64,000 nucleotides of DNA from Paramacrobiotus metropolitanus (taxonomy: Eukaryota; Tardigrada; Eutardigrada; Parachela; Macrobiotidae). The stretch is taken from positions 744,001 to 808,000 of the forward strand of contig NW_026570278.1 of NCBI RefSeq assembly GCF_019649055.1, in the 5' to 3' direction. Below are positions 38,906-49,386 of the stretch, piece by piece; position 1 is the first letter of the stretch; each line of letters begins with the position of its first letter. The notes under the pieces were generated by a model. That model was given only the letters and a program-made list of their open reading frames with translations, ran no database searches and had not been told where the DNA came from. The translations under genes and the position numbers were made by a program.

Positions 38906-41134
38906 TTAGTGCCTTGGCCAATTCCCTTGCTGATTTCTGGTTGTTGTCTTCGTCACTAGAGCTATTGCTGTCATCGCTATATCGACGACGCCGTGCTGCC
39001 TTCTTTTCAGATCGTGTTTCTTGCTCCTGTCTGCGGGTCGTTCATCCCGTCGTTGTTCATCTTCGATGACCTTTGTTTCCATGTGACGAGCAAAGTGTGA
39101 GGTTCCGTCGAAGATCGGTGGTCGACTGTGACCTTCTGATAGCCGATCCTTATCCCCGTTTGCCTTGTCGCCATCTCTTTCCGTTTTGACACTTCCTTTC
39201 CCAGTGCCAGTTCGTAGTGGCATCTCGAAGTGGTAGCTCTTGCCCGTTTCATGCGCATTGCTGTAACTGGGCGGCGGAGACTCCACTGTTGCCGTTTTAA
39301 CTCCGTGCTGCAGGAGTTGCTCATCCTTATGCTTGTTCGACGTCTGGAGCGCCTTGTTTTCGTCCTCGAGGCGTCTAACTTTCAAATGGAGGTCATCTCG
39401 CTCTAACTTCAACTCCGTATTCTCTTGCTTGACCTTTCGTGTATGGTCCTGCCATTTGAAAGTCTCCCTTTGTACCACTTTTGCGTTTTCTTCTTGCGCT
39501 TTGTTGATATGTTCGGTCAACTGTTTCACATCCCCCTCGAGTTTCTGGTATTCTTCGGCTGCTGATCTCAGTTGATTCTTGATCGCAATCAACTCATCGT
39601 CCTTCGCTAATGCTGTGGTGGTCATTTCCACCAGGTCGGTATTAAGCTTTGTAATCTCCTGATTCCTTTGAGCCACCTGCTGTTGCGATTCCTTATCTTT
39701 CAGTTCTAACGCTGTGACCATTGTGTCCAGTCGTCGTGCTTCATTTTGCCACTTAAGTCCCTCCTTGGTGACCTTTTGAATGTCTGCGGTGACCTTTTCA
39801 TTTTCATCATTGACCTTTTTAATCTCTTCCTTCAATCTTTCTCCTTCTGTCGCTGTGATGTTTCTCGCTTCGCGCATTGCTTTAATTGCCTCATTGCGCA
39901 ACTTCTCAGCCTCATCGGCGCGTTCTTGATGACCTTTCGATTCGTGTTGCAGAGTACTGATAGCTTCCTCCCGTAGCTTCATGTCGTTCCTAAGCTTGAA
40001 CGTCTCCGTTGCCAATGTTGTCAACCGTTGTGTGACCTCTGCGAATTTGGTCGCGTACTCGTCCCGTTTAGTTTCAGCTTCAGTGACCTTTTGACGCAAC
40101 TGGTCACATTCAGCCATCAATTCTGCCAAGTGCCGTGACCTTTCTGCCGATTCCTCTGACATACTTTCGTTAAGGTCACTGACGGCAAGATGACCTTCCA
40201 TTGTTCTGTCATCTGCCATTTTCAAATATTCCTCCGCTAGTTCCTTCTGTTTTTCGTATTTAACCTTCCATTCGTCTGCTGCACTCTCGAGGTCACCTTT
40301 TTGAAGTTCCAATTCATACAAGCGGGTCTCGAATGATACCAATCTCTCCTGGTATTCTGTTTTCCGTTTAATTGCCTGACCTTCCTTAGTGTTCAGTTCG
40401 CTTTCCAATTCCTGGACGCGTCTCCTCAGAGTTGACGTAGGACTGTTCGGTGAAGGTGATCGAACGTTGATGACCTTTCCTGTTTGTGTCCGTTCAATGA
40501 GGTGCTCTGGAATGTCCTTAAACGGGGTCATCCCTTCTGCTCGGTCGGCTTCTTTCATTGCGTTTTGGAAGGACATATTCATTGTCGTTTCATCGTCCGT
40601 GAAATATGATTCATTTGATTCATCCGATGCCATTGGAGTCGCCCAAAGGTCATCACCAACCGTCTTATTGTTGAGTGAAAGGTCATCCAATCCGAGTTCC
40701 CTCAGTTCATCCTCGGTGACCTTTGTGTTTCCACCTTCCGTTTGAGCCAGGGTCACCCCTTTATCCTGCTCATCCGTTTTAGCGACGGCTACATCCGACT
40801 GTGATGTGCCAACTGCTTCAGTTCCTTCTGTGACCTTTGTGTGATGCGCATTGCTATCTCCCGCCACAGACGCGGGGGTATGTTTCTGCTTCTGGTCGTC
40901 ATTGGAGCTTTCCTGGTTGGCGACCGCCTCGAGCGCCTTCTGATAAGTGCTATCAGAGCCTCGCGAATCCTTCTTCTCGAATGCCTTAGGCGCTCGAGTG
41001 TTCCGCTCATGTCCAACTGGACGTGAATATGTGTGTAAATCCTTTTTGTACGGGTTCGGTGCGCCTTGCTGTGAACCCCGGGAGCCGCGGCTTCCCTGAC
41101 TGCCGGTAGATGTCGGTTCCTCTTTGTCTTCCAT
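38906..41134 (-). CDS. Coiled-coil ORF upstream of gag in the LTR element
   Basis: 742 codons starting MEDKEEPTSTGSQGSRGSRG. The first third is disordered and acidic (TDDETTMNMSF). From about residue 225 to 620 there is an almost unbroken heptad pattern (LRRRVQELESELNTKEGQ, ELELQKGDLES, KLREEAISTLQHESK), a long coiled coil like those of cytoskeletal rods. Its TAA (38,908-38,906) is followed by ATG of gag five bases later in another frame, so termination-reinitiation is plausible. A protein of this kind before gag is not standard for Ty3/gypsy. It could be an N-terminal Gag extension or a captured host coiled coil. Confidence 0.65.
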   Translation of the reverse strand: MEDKEEPTSTGSQGSRGSRGSQQGAPNPYKKDLHTYSRPVGHERNTRAPKAFEKKDSRGSDSTYQKALEAVANQESSNDDQKQKHTPASVAGDSNAHHTKVTEGTEAVGTSQSDVAVAKTDEQDKGVTLAQTEGGNTKVTEDELRELGLDDLSLNNKTVGDDLWATPMASDESNESYFTDDETTMNMSFQNAMKEADRAEGMTPFKDIPEHLIERTQTGKVINVRSPSPNSPTSTLRRRVQELESELNTKEGQAIKRKTEYQERLVSFETRLYELELQKGDLESAADEWKVKYEKQKELAEEYLKMADDRTMEGHLAVSDLNESMSEESAERSRHLAELMAECDQLRQKVTEAETKRDEYATKFAEVTQRLTTLATETFKLRNDMKLREEAISTLQHESKGHQERADEAEKLRNEAIKAMREARNITATEGERLKEEIKKVNDENEKVTADIQKVTKEGLKWQNEARRLDTMVTALELKDKESQQQVAQRNQEITKLNTDLVEMTTTALAKDDELIAIKNQLRSAAEEYQKLEGDVKQLTEHINKAQEENAKVVQRETFKWQDHTRKVKQENTELKLERDDLHLKVRRLEDENKALQTSNKHKDEQLLQHGVKTATVESPPPSYSNAHETGKSYHFEMPLRTGTGKGSVKTERDGDKANGDKDRLSEGHSRPPIFDGTSHFARHMETKVIEDEQRRDERPADRSKKHDLKRRQHGVVDIAMTAIALVTKTTTRNQQGNWPRH

Positions 41135-42503
41135 TATGATCGGATAACCAGGACGTCCCTGTCAATATATCTCGAACACGTGTTATAGTACGGTACGTTC
41201 AAAGATCCTAAAGGTCACTTTTACTTCGCAAAATTTTTCTAAGTCCTTCGTAAAGGTCACTTTTTGGTTGAAAAAATTTGACTAAGTCCTTGTTAAAAGT
41301 CACTTTTTGGACAAAAAGTTCGAGAGGTTTGCCCTAAAGGTCACTTTTCCCGCAAAACTTCGAAACCCGTTTTACAATTTAGGACACATCCAGAAAACGA
41401 TATTCTACAGCTGTCGATATCACTGTAATATTCAGAAACTTAAATTCGTTTCGTTAAAGGTCACCATTGGTCACTTTCAGATCTTAAAAGGTCACTTTTC
41501 AAGTCAATTAGGTCACTTGGAACTTTTTAGTAAAGGTCACTTTCGAATGTCAAAGGTCACTTTCTGATCTCAAAGGTCACTTTACTACTCATCTCAACTC
41601 AAAAGGTCACTTCCCAGCTCAAATAACTCGTCTCAGTTCAAAATTCTCAGTTCTCGTTCAGATCAATGGAAAATCCCCAATAAAGTTGTTTACTCCATTC
41701 CTATTGGTCTGCTAGTTCAAAATATTCAGTTCAAATTTCGACCAATCACAGTTAAAATAGCCGACCAATCATGGTAGTCCGTTAAAAATTTATATCCACC
41801 TGACGTCACGGTCAATGACCAGACTAGCGCACCGTGTGCAAAACTCCGCCTATTTCTACACTCAGCTCAGTATAGACCAATGAAAATTGCCAAATTTTAG
41901 CAACTAACCAATCCCGTAATTAATAACGGTTTTCTACCTGTTAACCGTCCGTTTCCACGAGAAAATGATCCCAATGATCCAGAATCTTCTCCACGTTCCG
42001 TTCCCGCGGTGCCGCCGGTTTTACCGTAACGGTTGTGCCGCACGCTTTTAGTCAGTTACTGTGCCGGCTGACTGCCGTAGCAACAGTGATAGTGCTCTAC
42101 AACCAGTTTGGAGGAGTCTGATCTGTCTTTTCCCGTGCACCCCTTTTGGCGCTTCGCCGCTTGTGGCCCACGGCTTAGGATTCGCTGAATCCTTGCCGAG
42201 CAACAGTGACACCAGCGCAGGTCTTCGCTGAAGACTCTGCACCGAGGAACACTGTCAACTGAACTCTTGAACTCTTTCACAGCTGAGGAACAGCACAGGT
42301 CTTCGCTGAAGACGCTGTACCGAAAACCAAAGCTGGTAATCCGCGTCCGATGGAGGAAATTCACCGCTTGTGGTGTGCACTTTGCTGTCACACTGACCTG
42401 TGCCTTACTGGTCACGGATAACACGTCAGATAACAGGCCAAATATGCCTGACACAAATCAAATTAAATCAGATCAATCACTTCAAATCAGAGAACCGCTG
42501 TCG
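41135..42503 (-). other. 5' leader of the LTR element, motif-rich
   Basis: No gene seen. Between 41,205 and 41,605 I count nine AAAGGTCA octamers in plus orientation, each followed by C and mostly ACTTT, opposite to the prevailing orientation in the ORFs. A TTCGCCGCTTGTGGCCC piece near 42,155 is shared with the 3' non-coding region. Confidence 0.6.
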
Positions 42504-42515
42504 GCTCTGCTACCA
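42504..42515 (-). promoter_or_regulatory. Primer-binding site, initiator Met tRNA type
   Basis: On the coding strand TGGTAGCAGAGC directly follows the 5' LTR. The first 11 bases are complementary to the 3' end of animal initiator Met tRNA (CTCTGCTACCA). This is where first-strand synthesis would be primed. Confidence 0.75.
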
Positions 42516-42880
42516 TATTATGCTAGATCCATCTGTGATCCAGATACGGCAACTAGAACAGAACTAGTTCCGCGTAGTGAGCAATGCGATCTGTATAGCG
42601 AGCTATGCGGAAACGCAAGACGTCGCACCGCTAATTGCTGACTTTAATAATATTGACAAGTCTGCAGAACAGAAAAATCAACACTGCCGCGATACAGCGC
42701 GAGCATCAATCGGAGAGCCATTTCAACGCTGCTCCGCACGTGGGCTAAGTCCTGCCCACAAGACACAACACAATGGACGGCTATTGCCGTCAGCCAATCA
42801 GAGCGCAACACAACACAACACGGACACGTCATCGGCGCGCAGCGTTGCGGGCATGAACGCCAGTGAATCCCCCGCTCACA
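42516..42880 (-). repeat. 5' LTR (365 bp)
   Basis: Identical by eye to the 3' LTR. It should contain the element's promoter. Outside it the CATC duplication (42,881-42,884) joins Y2 exon 4. Confidence 0.9.
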
Positions 42881-44733
42881 CATCGATGTAATTCAGTCCC
42901 TGTAAAAGAAACATCCTGTTGCGGATGCAAGCTAATCCAAAACCAATACAGGGAAGACCTAGGCTTTGCGAAAAATGCGCAACCAACAAATTTTCGTATG
43001 TCTCATTCAAATAATGTGCAGTTGAATTGGAGAATAATTTGTTTTGTGTTCTTTCCAGGCCGTGAGTGGGCAGCGGTAAACCAGCGACAATCAGAACGAG
43101 GGCGCGCTAGTACTGAATACCGTTGCATGGCTGCCGCAGTGGTTAGGCCCGATTCCCGCAGTCCAGAAGATCGATTTCAGCGGGAGCGTTTTAAACCAAG
43201 GAAACGCCAAAAGCACCGTGTATAGGTTAACTACGGCGACCATGCAGCCCAGTGTAAACATTGCACATTTCCCACAGAACAGGTAGCAAAAGCACTTCGG
43301 TTGCACGACTTCCGGCTCCGCAATAGAGACACATTCCATGGAAGAATTTACGAATAGCGCTCGTTGAGTTTGCGTGTTCGTGTCAATCCACAACCTGGAA
43401 AAATGTGAGTAAACACAACCTTAAAAGTTAACTGAAACTTGCCCTGCACGAAACGAGCAAATGCTAATCATAAGTACCGCAGCTTCTTATAAATTACAGC
43501 CCAGTACGGTTTATCCATCCACAGTCCGCACAATCTCCCGATACAATTAACTGTCAACAAGCATATTGCAAAGACACAACAGGGAAACACAGCATCTGTC
43601 CCCGCAGCGCTCGCCACGATTGCTAGCACGGCTACCGCAAGGAGGACGGCCGGTAATGCACAAACCAGTAACCACAACGCTGCAGTGCAACCTAATCCAA
43701 TCAGCAACAGAAGATAGCGCAACACCGTCCCAATGCACGATGGTATGTCGTATCCGGTGTAACAGAAGACCGCGGTGAGCTGTTGACAGTGACGAAAGTG
43801 AATCTGCCAGACCGGACGTTCCCAGCACGCGTTGACGTACAGCGAACAGCACACGAGCGCCACCAAGATGCCGCTGGCGCCGACGCTGGCCACCGTGCCG
43901 ATGTAGCCCACAACGGCTCGGATTGGGATAGCCGTGCTGGAGGAGGCGTTTGCTGGTGTTATAGTTGAAGCGGAAGGGTATTTCCATGCCGACATCACAC
44001 TGTCCCATGGGCAGCCGCTCATATCCTACCGAAAACAAAATACCTAATCGGCCCGCTAGTAATACGTAAAACCCAACACAGGCTGCCACATAGGTATGTA
44101 TGAATACAGTGCGTAAGTTTTACGCGGTATTTTGTGGCGCGCCAAATATGGCAAGAAATCTTTTAAAACAGAATCTGGCTTTTCAGATTCACCAAGAAAC
44201 TAAATGATTTTAAGCAACAATAGGAACAAATTCAGCTATAACACTGCAAGAAAGAGTTGTTGGCACGTTTGAAATATAGATGCGTATGGAATCGTACGGA
44301 TATACACGATACGCCGTGGTTATGCTATTGAATAAGTAGTAATATGGTCAGCGTCAAATAACTGGCGACAATGAGTTTATCCTAAAAAAATACAAATAAA
44401 AAGCGTGCACAATTTTTAAATTTTTGAAAGACGCTCTTCCAGTACCTGGTTACTACGAGTATCGTTTAAAAAAAACTTGCTACTGTAACTGAGCAATAAT
44501 AATAGTATTAATAAAGTGCCACTTACATAGCCAAAAAACTCCATCACTCTGTCCAGTCCCATTGGAGCGTTAGGGTCCACTCGATTACTTTGCCACTGGG
44601 GAAAAGAACGCATTCCAAATTTCATGGAGAGTTGGATGGCGAACCACAGAACAACGAGGGATTCCGAAATAATTTCTTGGCCCGCCCACGAGCCACCTTT
44701 GTGCAGGTAATAGCGGAGGGTTCGTTTTGCCAT
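42881..44733 (-). CDS. Gene Y2, 5' part: exons 1-3 and the start of exon 4
   Basis: Exon 1 is 44,733-44,527 (MAKRTLRYYLHKGGSW, donor TAT|GTAAGT, phase 0). Exon 2 is 44,025-43,478 with a short extracellular-like stretch (ANASSST) and spans VGYIGTVASVGASGILVALV, VLRYLLLLIGLG, LWLLVCALPAVLLAVAVLAI. Exon 3 is 43,394-43,121, with FTLGCMVAVVNLYTVLLAF. Exon 4 starts at 42,899 and is cut after 19 nt by the LTR element at 42,880. Every junction keeps phase, and removing the insert plus one CATC gives one continuous 584-codon frame with the 24.6-25.6 kb exons. The empty allele should therefore be functional. An LTR element in this exon should abolish normal expression. Family unknown. Confidence 0.65.
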
Positions 44734-45170
44734 GGTGAGAAATTAAGCAGCCAAGCAATCTGCTGGAAATCACATCAAAAGGTCATAACAATAACTGTAG
44801 TTGGACACTACTCTCTTTTCAAACACGATAACTAGCGAACCGTTGCTGATCTGCAGTTTTGTAGAAGGCCGTTAACAGCATTCATGGTTAGTTTACAACG
44901 CAAACTTTGGTACTACTGATACAGAATACTTTTTGTAAATCTTTTTCGATTCTGCAACAAACGACGCGCTGCGCACACAGGAACATGATGCCGTTGATTA
45001 CCTTTCGCGGTTTTTAATAGCTCGGTCTGCAGTCAGCTAGAATGATCCTCGGGATGCAGTCAGCTCTCCTACAGCAAACAATAATGGTGTCCCGATCATA
45101 TGAGGAGTACACAGAAAGCTCTTAGCTCAGCGTACTTTGTTGTAATATAACGCTGTTTCCTGGTGTTCGC
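44734..45170. other. Presumed promoter region of Y2, no gene seen
   Basis: It lies between the Y2 start and gene X2. No TATA box is obvious at a suitable place. Confidence 0.3.
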
Positions 45171-45668
45171 TTATCGTGGTTTTTGTACGTCAGAATTTTT
45201 ATATGTGGTATAACTTATACTAAGTTGACAACCATGACGTCTTCCGCTGACGGCGAATGCTGAAAATATCAGCAGGATGTACGGGAACTGGAAGTTATAC
45301 ATTGACCCTGTTGTCACTACTGGAGCTAAATTTACATACTTTGACGAACGACAATGATGCCTTATAATAATAATGAAGTTTATTGTCCTTGCAACGGAGC
45401 GGTTGCCCCCTCTAGGCTTCAGACAGAAGAACACCAACAAGAAAAAAACACCACAAAGTGACGCTAACATGGAGAGGTGGTACCATGAAAACATGAATAT
45501 TATTATGGCGACATGCAAAATAAACAAAGCACAACAAACAACCATCAGTACAGGAAACAGAAAAACGCGAATGCTTTCTATGAAGTAATTCGTACGGTTG
45601 CGATACGTTAATGTTACTGTGGAAAAAGGGTGGGAGGCGATCGCGCTGGGGTCGATGCATAAAACCAA
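45171..45668 (-). pseudogene. X2: relative of the small membrane gene X1, probably frame-broken
   Basis: The region shares with X1 the splice-donor block (GTAAGTGTC), the CIDPSAIAS head, membrane spans (VFLFPVLMVVCCALFILHVA) and the 3' block with AATAAA (minus strand, 45,384-45,379). The codon after the ATG equivalent is TGA instead of TGG, and a one-base difference at the former stop lets the frame run 200 bases past the polyadenylation signal. It is either a pseudogene or uses a different start; the conserved hydrophobicity shows the family codes for protein. Confidence 0.45.
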
Positions 45669-45887
45669 AACTCACATACGATAATTGTTAAATTACAAAT
45701 TTCTGAAAAATTTCAAAATTGTTGTTCAAAAATAAAACTGTGGAAAAAGGGAAAGCAAGGACACTTACGCGCGTAATCGCCGTCTATATGGTTTCAACTG
45801 AATCGCAACCGTTGAGATAGCAGGTAATAAGAGCGATGTCAAGACATAACAAAGATTACGAAACACAACAAGTAACAACATTTTACA

Positions 45888-46352
45888 TCACATGGTAGTC
45901 AAGGTTTTTTTCACAGAACGACGTTGCTGCATAAACAGTTTTTTGACGGATGGCAACTTTTCCCATTCCATGGTTTTCAGTGCTGCGGTGAAGGATTCCA
46001 AAGTGGTGTAGGCGATTGGTTTCAGGCTAATTTCATTCCACACGGCTGTGAGGTGGCAAAGGTATGATGGATCATGGACTGGGATCACCGTCTTTCCACA
46101 TAAGGTTGTCGGAGCCGGTTTAATAGGGCAGGGGTGATCTTTCAAGCGCTGGGCTAATCTCGTGTTGCCTGAAACACACCCAAACGCAGCAGCCGAAATG
46201 TTCGTATTTCGGCTGTTAAACGGAAGTACGATTTCTTCCCCCAAGGGGACAACGCGAACCACCAACTTGTAAAGGAACACAAGTGCTTTTTTCATTCGAC
46301 GCACACTCAGATTGTCCCACTTTAATTCCTTTAATCTTTCTTCGTACTTCAA
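45888..46352 (-). pseudogene. C-terminal tail of a non-LTR retrotransposon reverse transcriptase
   Basis: The frame begins KYEERLKELKWDNLSVRRMK, the pattern found after the RT palm of CR1/L2/RTE-type elements (YEERLKxLxLxxLxxRR), and continues with LYKLV, LPFNSRNT and a WNEISL...SFTAALK ending. The RT core and endonuclease are absent upstream, so this is a 5'-truncated copy, the usual fate of such elements. The clade cannot be decided from this piece. Confidence 0.55.
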
Positions 46353-46481
46353 GACATTGTTGCCGAGTCGTACTAACCTTACTTAACTTTTGTCAAAGCA
46401 CATGGCGCAAGTAACTCATCTGAAACTGCGTTCGCACGTCTTCTACCAGTTCAAAACTAAAAAACTGTAAATATAACGTAC

Positions 46482-46759
46482 CAGACCTGTGCAGTTATTT
46501 TTAACTATTTAACGTAACGCGAGTTATTTTTGAGTTATCGAGTTGTAACGTAACTCTGAAGCGTAACTCGTCTCCCCGAAAACTTAACTCTAGCGTAACT
46601 CGCTCAAAAATTGTGTGTATTGTCTATGGTAGCGTAACTCGCTGAATAACTCGAAACTCGGTTTACTTACATTAATAGCGTAACTCGTAGCGAACTCGCA
46701 CGCTCCCTGTAACTCCTAACTCTAACTCTGGGTCAGTTTTCCATAACTGCACAGGTCTG
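46482..46759. mobile_element. hAT-type MITE, 278 bp, with 8-bp target duplication
   Basis: The ends are CAGACCTGTGCAGTTAT and its complement, flanked by the direct repeat TAACGTAC (46,474-46,481 and 46,760-46,767). CAG termini and an 8-bp duplication are hallmarks of hAT elements. The interior repeats AGCGTAACTCG several times. It has no coding capacity. Confidence 0.85.
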
Positions 46760-46767
46760 TAACGTAC

Positions 46768-48879
46768 TGTCAAGTGTCAACTACACAGCCTTCCTATATC
46801 GACGGCAGCACCGCGGCATTTGTTGGTGACAAGTCTTATCAATGCTGATTGATGAACATAGTAATTTTAAGCAACTTACAGTTGTAGCTACTGGAAAAAG
46901 GCCTCGAGTCCGCTCTCAGTCTGTCACTACAAAGTTCGGTAGGGTCAACTGCAAAAGAGACGTGTTGTCATGGTGTGCACCAGGTCCATATCCCGTTCCG
47001 GGGGATCGACACGATGCTGCGACGGCTTGATGAACCCCGACATATGGCTGGCGACAATCTGTTGACTTAAGAAATAAATAAATCCTAGCGAAACATAACA
47101 AAAACAAAATGAAAACTTAATTCAACAGTCAGTGCAAAATGCACCAAGCAGAGGAAGACATCGGAAACAAGGAAAACGAAGAATTCTAGAAATCGAACCA
47201 ATAAGCATACTGTCGCTCGACAAAATAGTTTCAGCACAACGCAACGTGGGGCAGCAAAAATAAATAGTCTAGGTAAAAGCGAGCTGTCGGTCAGTAATCT
47301 GTCGGTCAGCAGGTTGTGTGAATCGGAAATGTGTCGGCAAGCAAATCGTGCGGAAGCAAAACGTAGGTCAGGGAACTGATAAGCTACCGTACAGGGCATT
47401 CGACGCCGACAATTAATAATCATATTCGTCATGCATTTGGATCCGCAAAGCGTGTCTGCTGCTCATCCAATTTCGTTCCCCCCACGGTGACGGGACAGAA
47501 TTCGGCATTTTGGCGACCGTGCTACAGCGTGACCACTACTTCTGCAGGGAACTGAAATTCGAGCTCCACTCAAATAGTAGCGACTGGGAATGCAACCTTC
47601 GCTCGACTGCCTCCTACGGCCGTTCCCGTGAACATAACGACGTTTCCGCTGACCATCACTGCCTTTCCAGTCGACCGTCCATTCTGTCTTCTTAATCCGT
47701 TGAACATAACGTGCCGTCTCAGACGTTTCAAACAAAATTTTGTTAAACATCCCACCATTCGTTGAAGAAAAGGTCAGGTAATCTTTTTGTCAGTCAGGAA
47801 AAACACCTCAGCAAGTTATCGAACAGCAAGATAGTGGCCAATAAATTTTCGGACAAATATTATAGACTTTGCCCTTTTAACCCGATAACGCTCATTTTTT
47901 TACCAAGGCAGTATCCATTGTAAATATACAAAGGATAATTTCGCAGAATGCTTCCAGTTTCTTTATGAACTTACTTCAATCATCTCCTTGCATATTTCAT
48001 TTTTATAAACGTTATGTATGAAAGCCTTTCGTTTTATCTATCCTCACAAAAAAATTCTAAAAAACAGAGAACCATCCAGAAAGCAGCGGGATTCTGCAAA
48101 ACCGACAAGGGTAAGTGCGCAACACTATAAAAAATCACAAAACGTTGACCGATGCTAATCACTCAAAATTTTCTAAAAAAATCGCTATCAATCCGTAATC
48201 TATCGGTGCCAGGTTTAGTAAAATCTTAGATTGTATGGCCTACAAAAAGTATCTGACTTCTGGCGATTCGAGCCACTGGTTCCTCTTGTTAGCCGCGTAA
48301 ACTGGAAAACAGACATCTGGATTGCTTCCGCTGGGTTCCTTCCCAGGCTACAGATCCAGAATGTCTTTTCTGGAAAGTTGTTTAAGCGACTTTCTTGTAT
48401 CGACATCTGCGGTGCTTTTAACACTGAGAAGGACCAAATGCACAGCATTCTTATACCGATAAATAATTCCGTAAAGCATACATTATTCGTTTATCGTTTT
48501 ATACTTTTATACTAAATTTCGATTTTTTGTTTTTACGATACTTAAAACTGGCAACACGTCATTTTGTATTTCCCGTCAAAATACAAAAGTTGTATCTGTG
48601 CCTCATCGATTACGATGATTTATGTCAAATTTTAGATGTTAAGAAAACTGGCAATTAGAATTCCTTGTCGAAAATTTGTTACAAGTGTGAAAATGGGGCG
48701 TTCAATTTCAAAATCACTTCTGAGTGTCACTTTCTTCGTTCTTAGAGTTTGATCAATGTTGAATCATCAAGAACAATGATAGCGGAATCGATAAGTGCAT
48801 TATGCGCAGCGGTAGCGGACGATAAGCTGCGATAGTACCCCCAGTGGTATGTTACCTTTCTCTCGTAGGACATCCGGTC
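46768..48879. other. No firm gene; short repeats
   Basis: Holds two pieces of GTCGGTCAG (47,285-47,345) and AT-rich sequence. A plus-strand frame at about 47,475-47,760 is open except for one TGA and reads like an extracellular domain (VPVNITTFPLTI, LNPLNITCRLRR), but without partner exons I do not call it. Confidence 0.3.
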
Positions 48880-49075
48880 CAGAGTGCCGAGTCACCACAT
48901 CTTGGGTGCTGTGTCAGCACTTCCAGAGTGCCGAGTCAGCAGTGTCCCTGAGCGAATAAAAGTGTCTGTCTCTGTATCACGCGGTATAAAGAGATAGAAA
49001 CTTCCAATCACTCAAAGGCAGTGCTGACTCGGCACTCTGGAAGTGCTGACTCGGAATTCTGGATGTTCTGAGTGC
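48880..49075. repeat. Palindromic repeat with GTGCCGAGTCAGCA subunits
   Basis: GCACTTCCAGAGTGCCGAGT on the left (about 48,927) is met by its inverted counterpart (about 49,020-49,055), and the subunit CCAGAGTGCCGAGTCA occurs twice per side. It could fold back on itself; non-coding. Confidence 0.65.
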
Positions 49076-49386
49076 TCTACCGTATATAGTAATGAGCACC
49101 GAAATAAATACCATTCAGCGGACTAACAACGATCTTACTTTATGACGTTTCACATTCTTACTCTCGATGCATGCCATGATTCATGCTACAAAGTACTTCA
49201 AACGATTCCAGCGATATTACTTCTGATAAAATAATCTTACTGTGATATAAAAATGAATCCCAATATCTTAAAATATAAGCGCAGCGGCAGCGTGAGATGC
49301 GCAAACAATCATAACAACCAATGCTGCAACCGAAAGTGACCATAGTGCAACGCCGGATAATTCTGTTATACGAGTAGTTTCACAAA

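Larger units (their letters stand above)
25552..42880 (-). mobile_element. 17.3-kb Ty3/gypsy-type LTR retrotransposon inserted in Y2 exon 4
   Basis: The ends are 365-bp direct repeats that I read as identical. The target CATC is duplicated (25,548-25,551 and 42,881-42,884). The coding strand is minus: leader, coiled-coil ORF, gag, an intermediate ORF, pol, and a small ORF. The pol order (protease, RT, RNase H, integrase) defines Ty3/gypsy (Metaviridae). No envelope gene is seen. At 17.3 kb it is about three times the usual length. The enormous pol frame has no stops and the LTRs match, so insertion was recent. The sequence is densely sprinkled with AAAGGTCA/TGACCTTT. Confidence 0.92.

Noticed and set aside
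43547-44089. Alternative minus-strand frame over Y2 exon 2 (starting MAACVGFYVLLAGR)
   Set aside because: The acceptor at 44,026 puts the exon in the other frame, which matches Y1 and keeps phase with all other exons.
47475-47760. Extracellular-domain exon on the plus strand
   Set aside because: One in-frame TGA and no partner exons; plausible composition alone is not enough.
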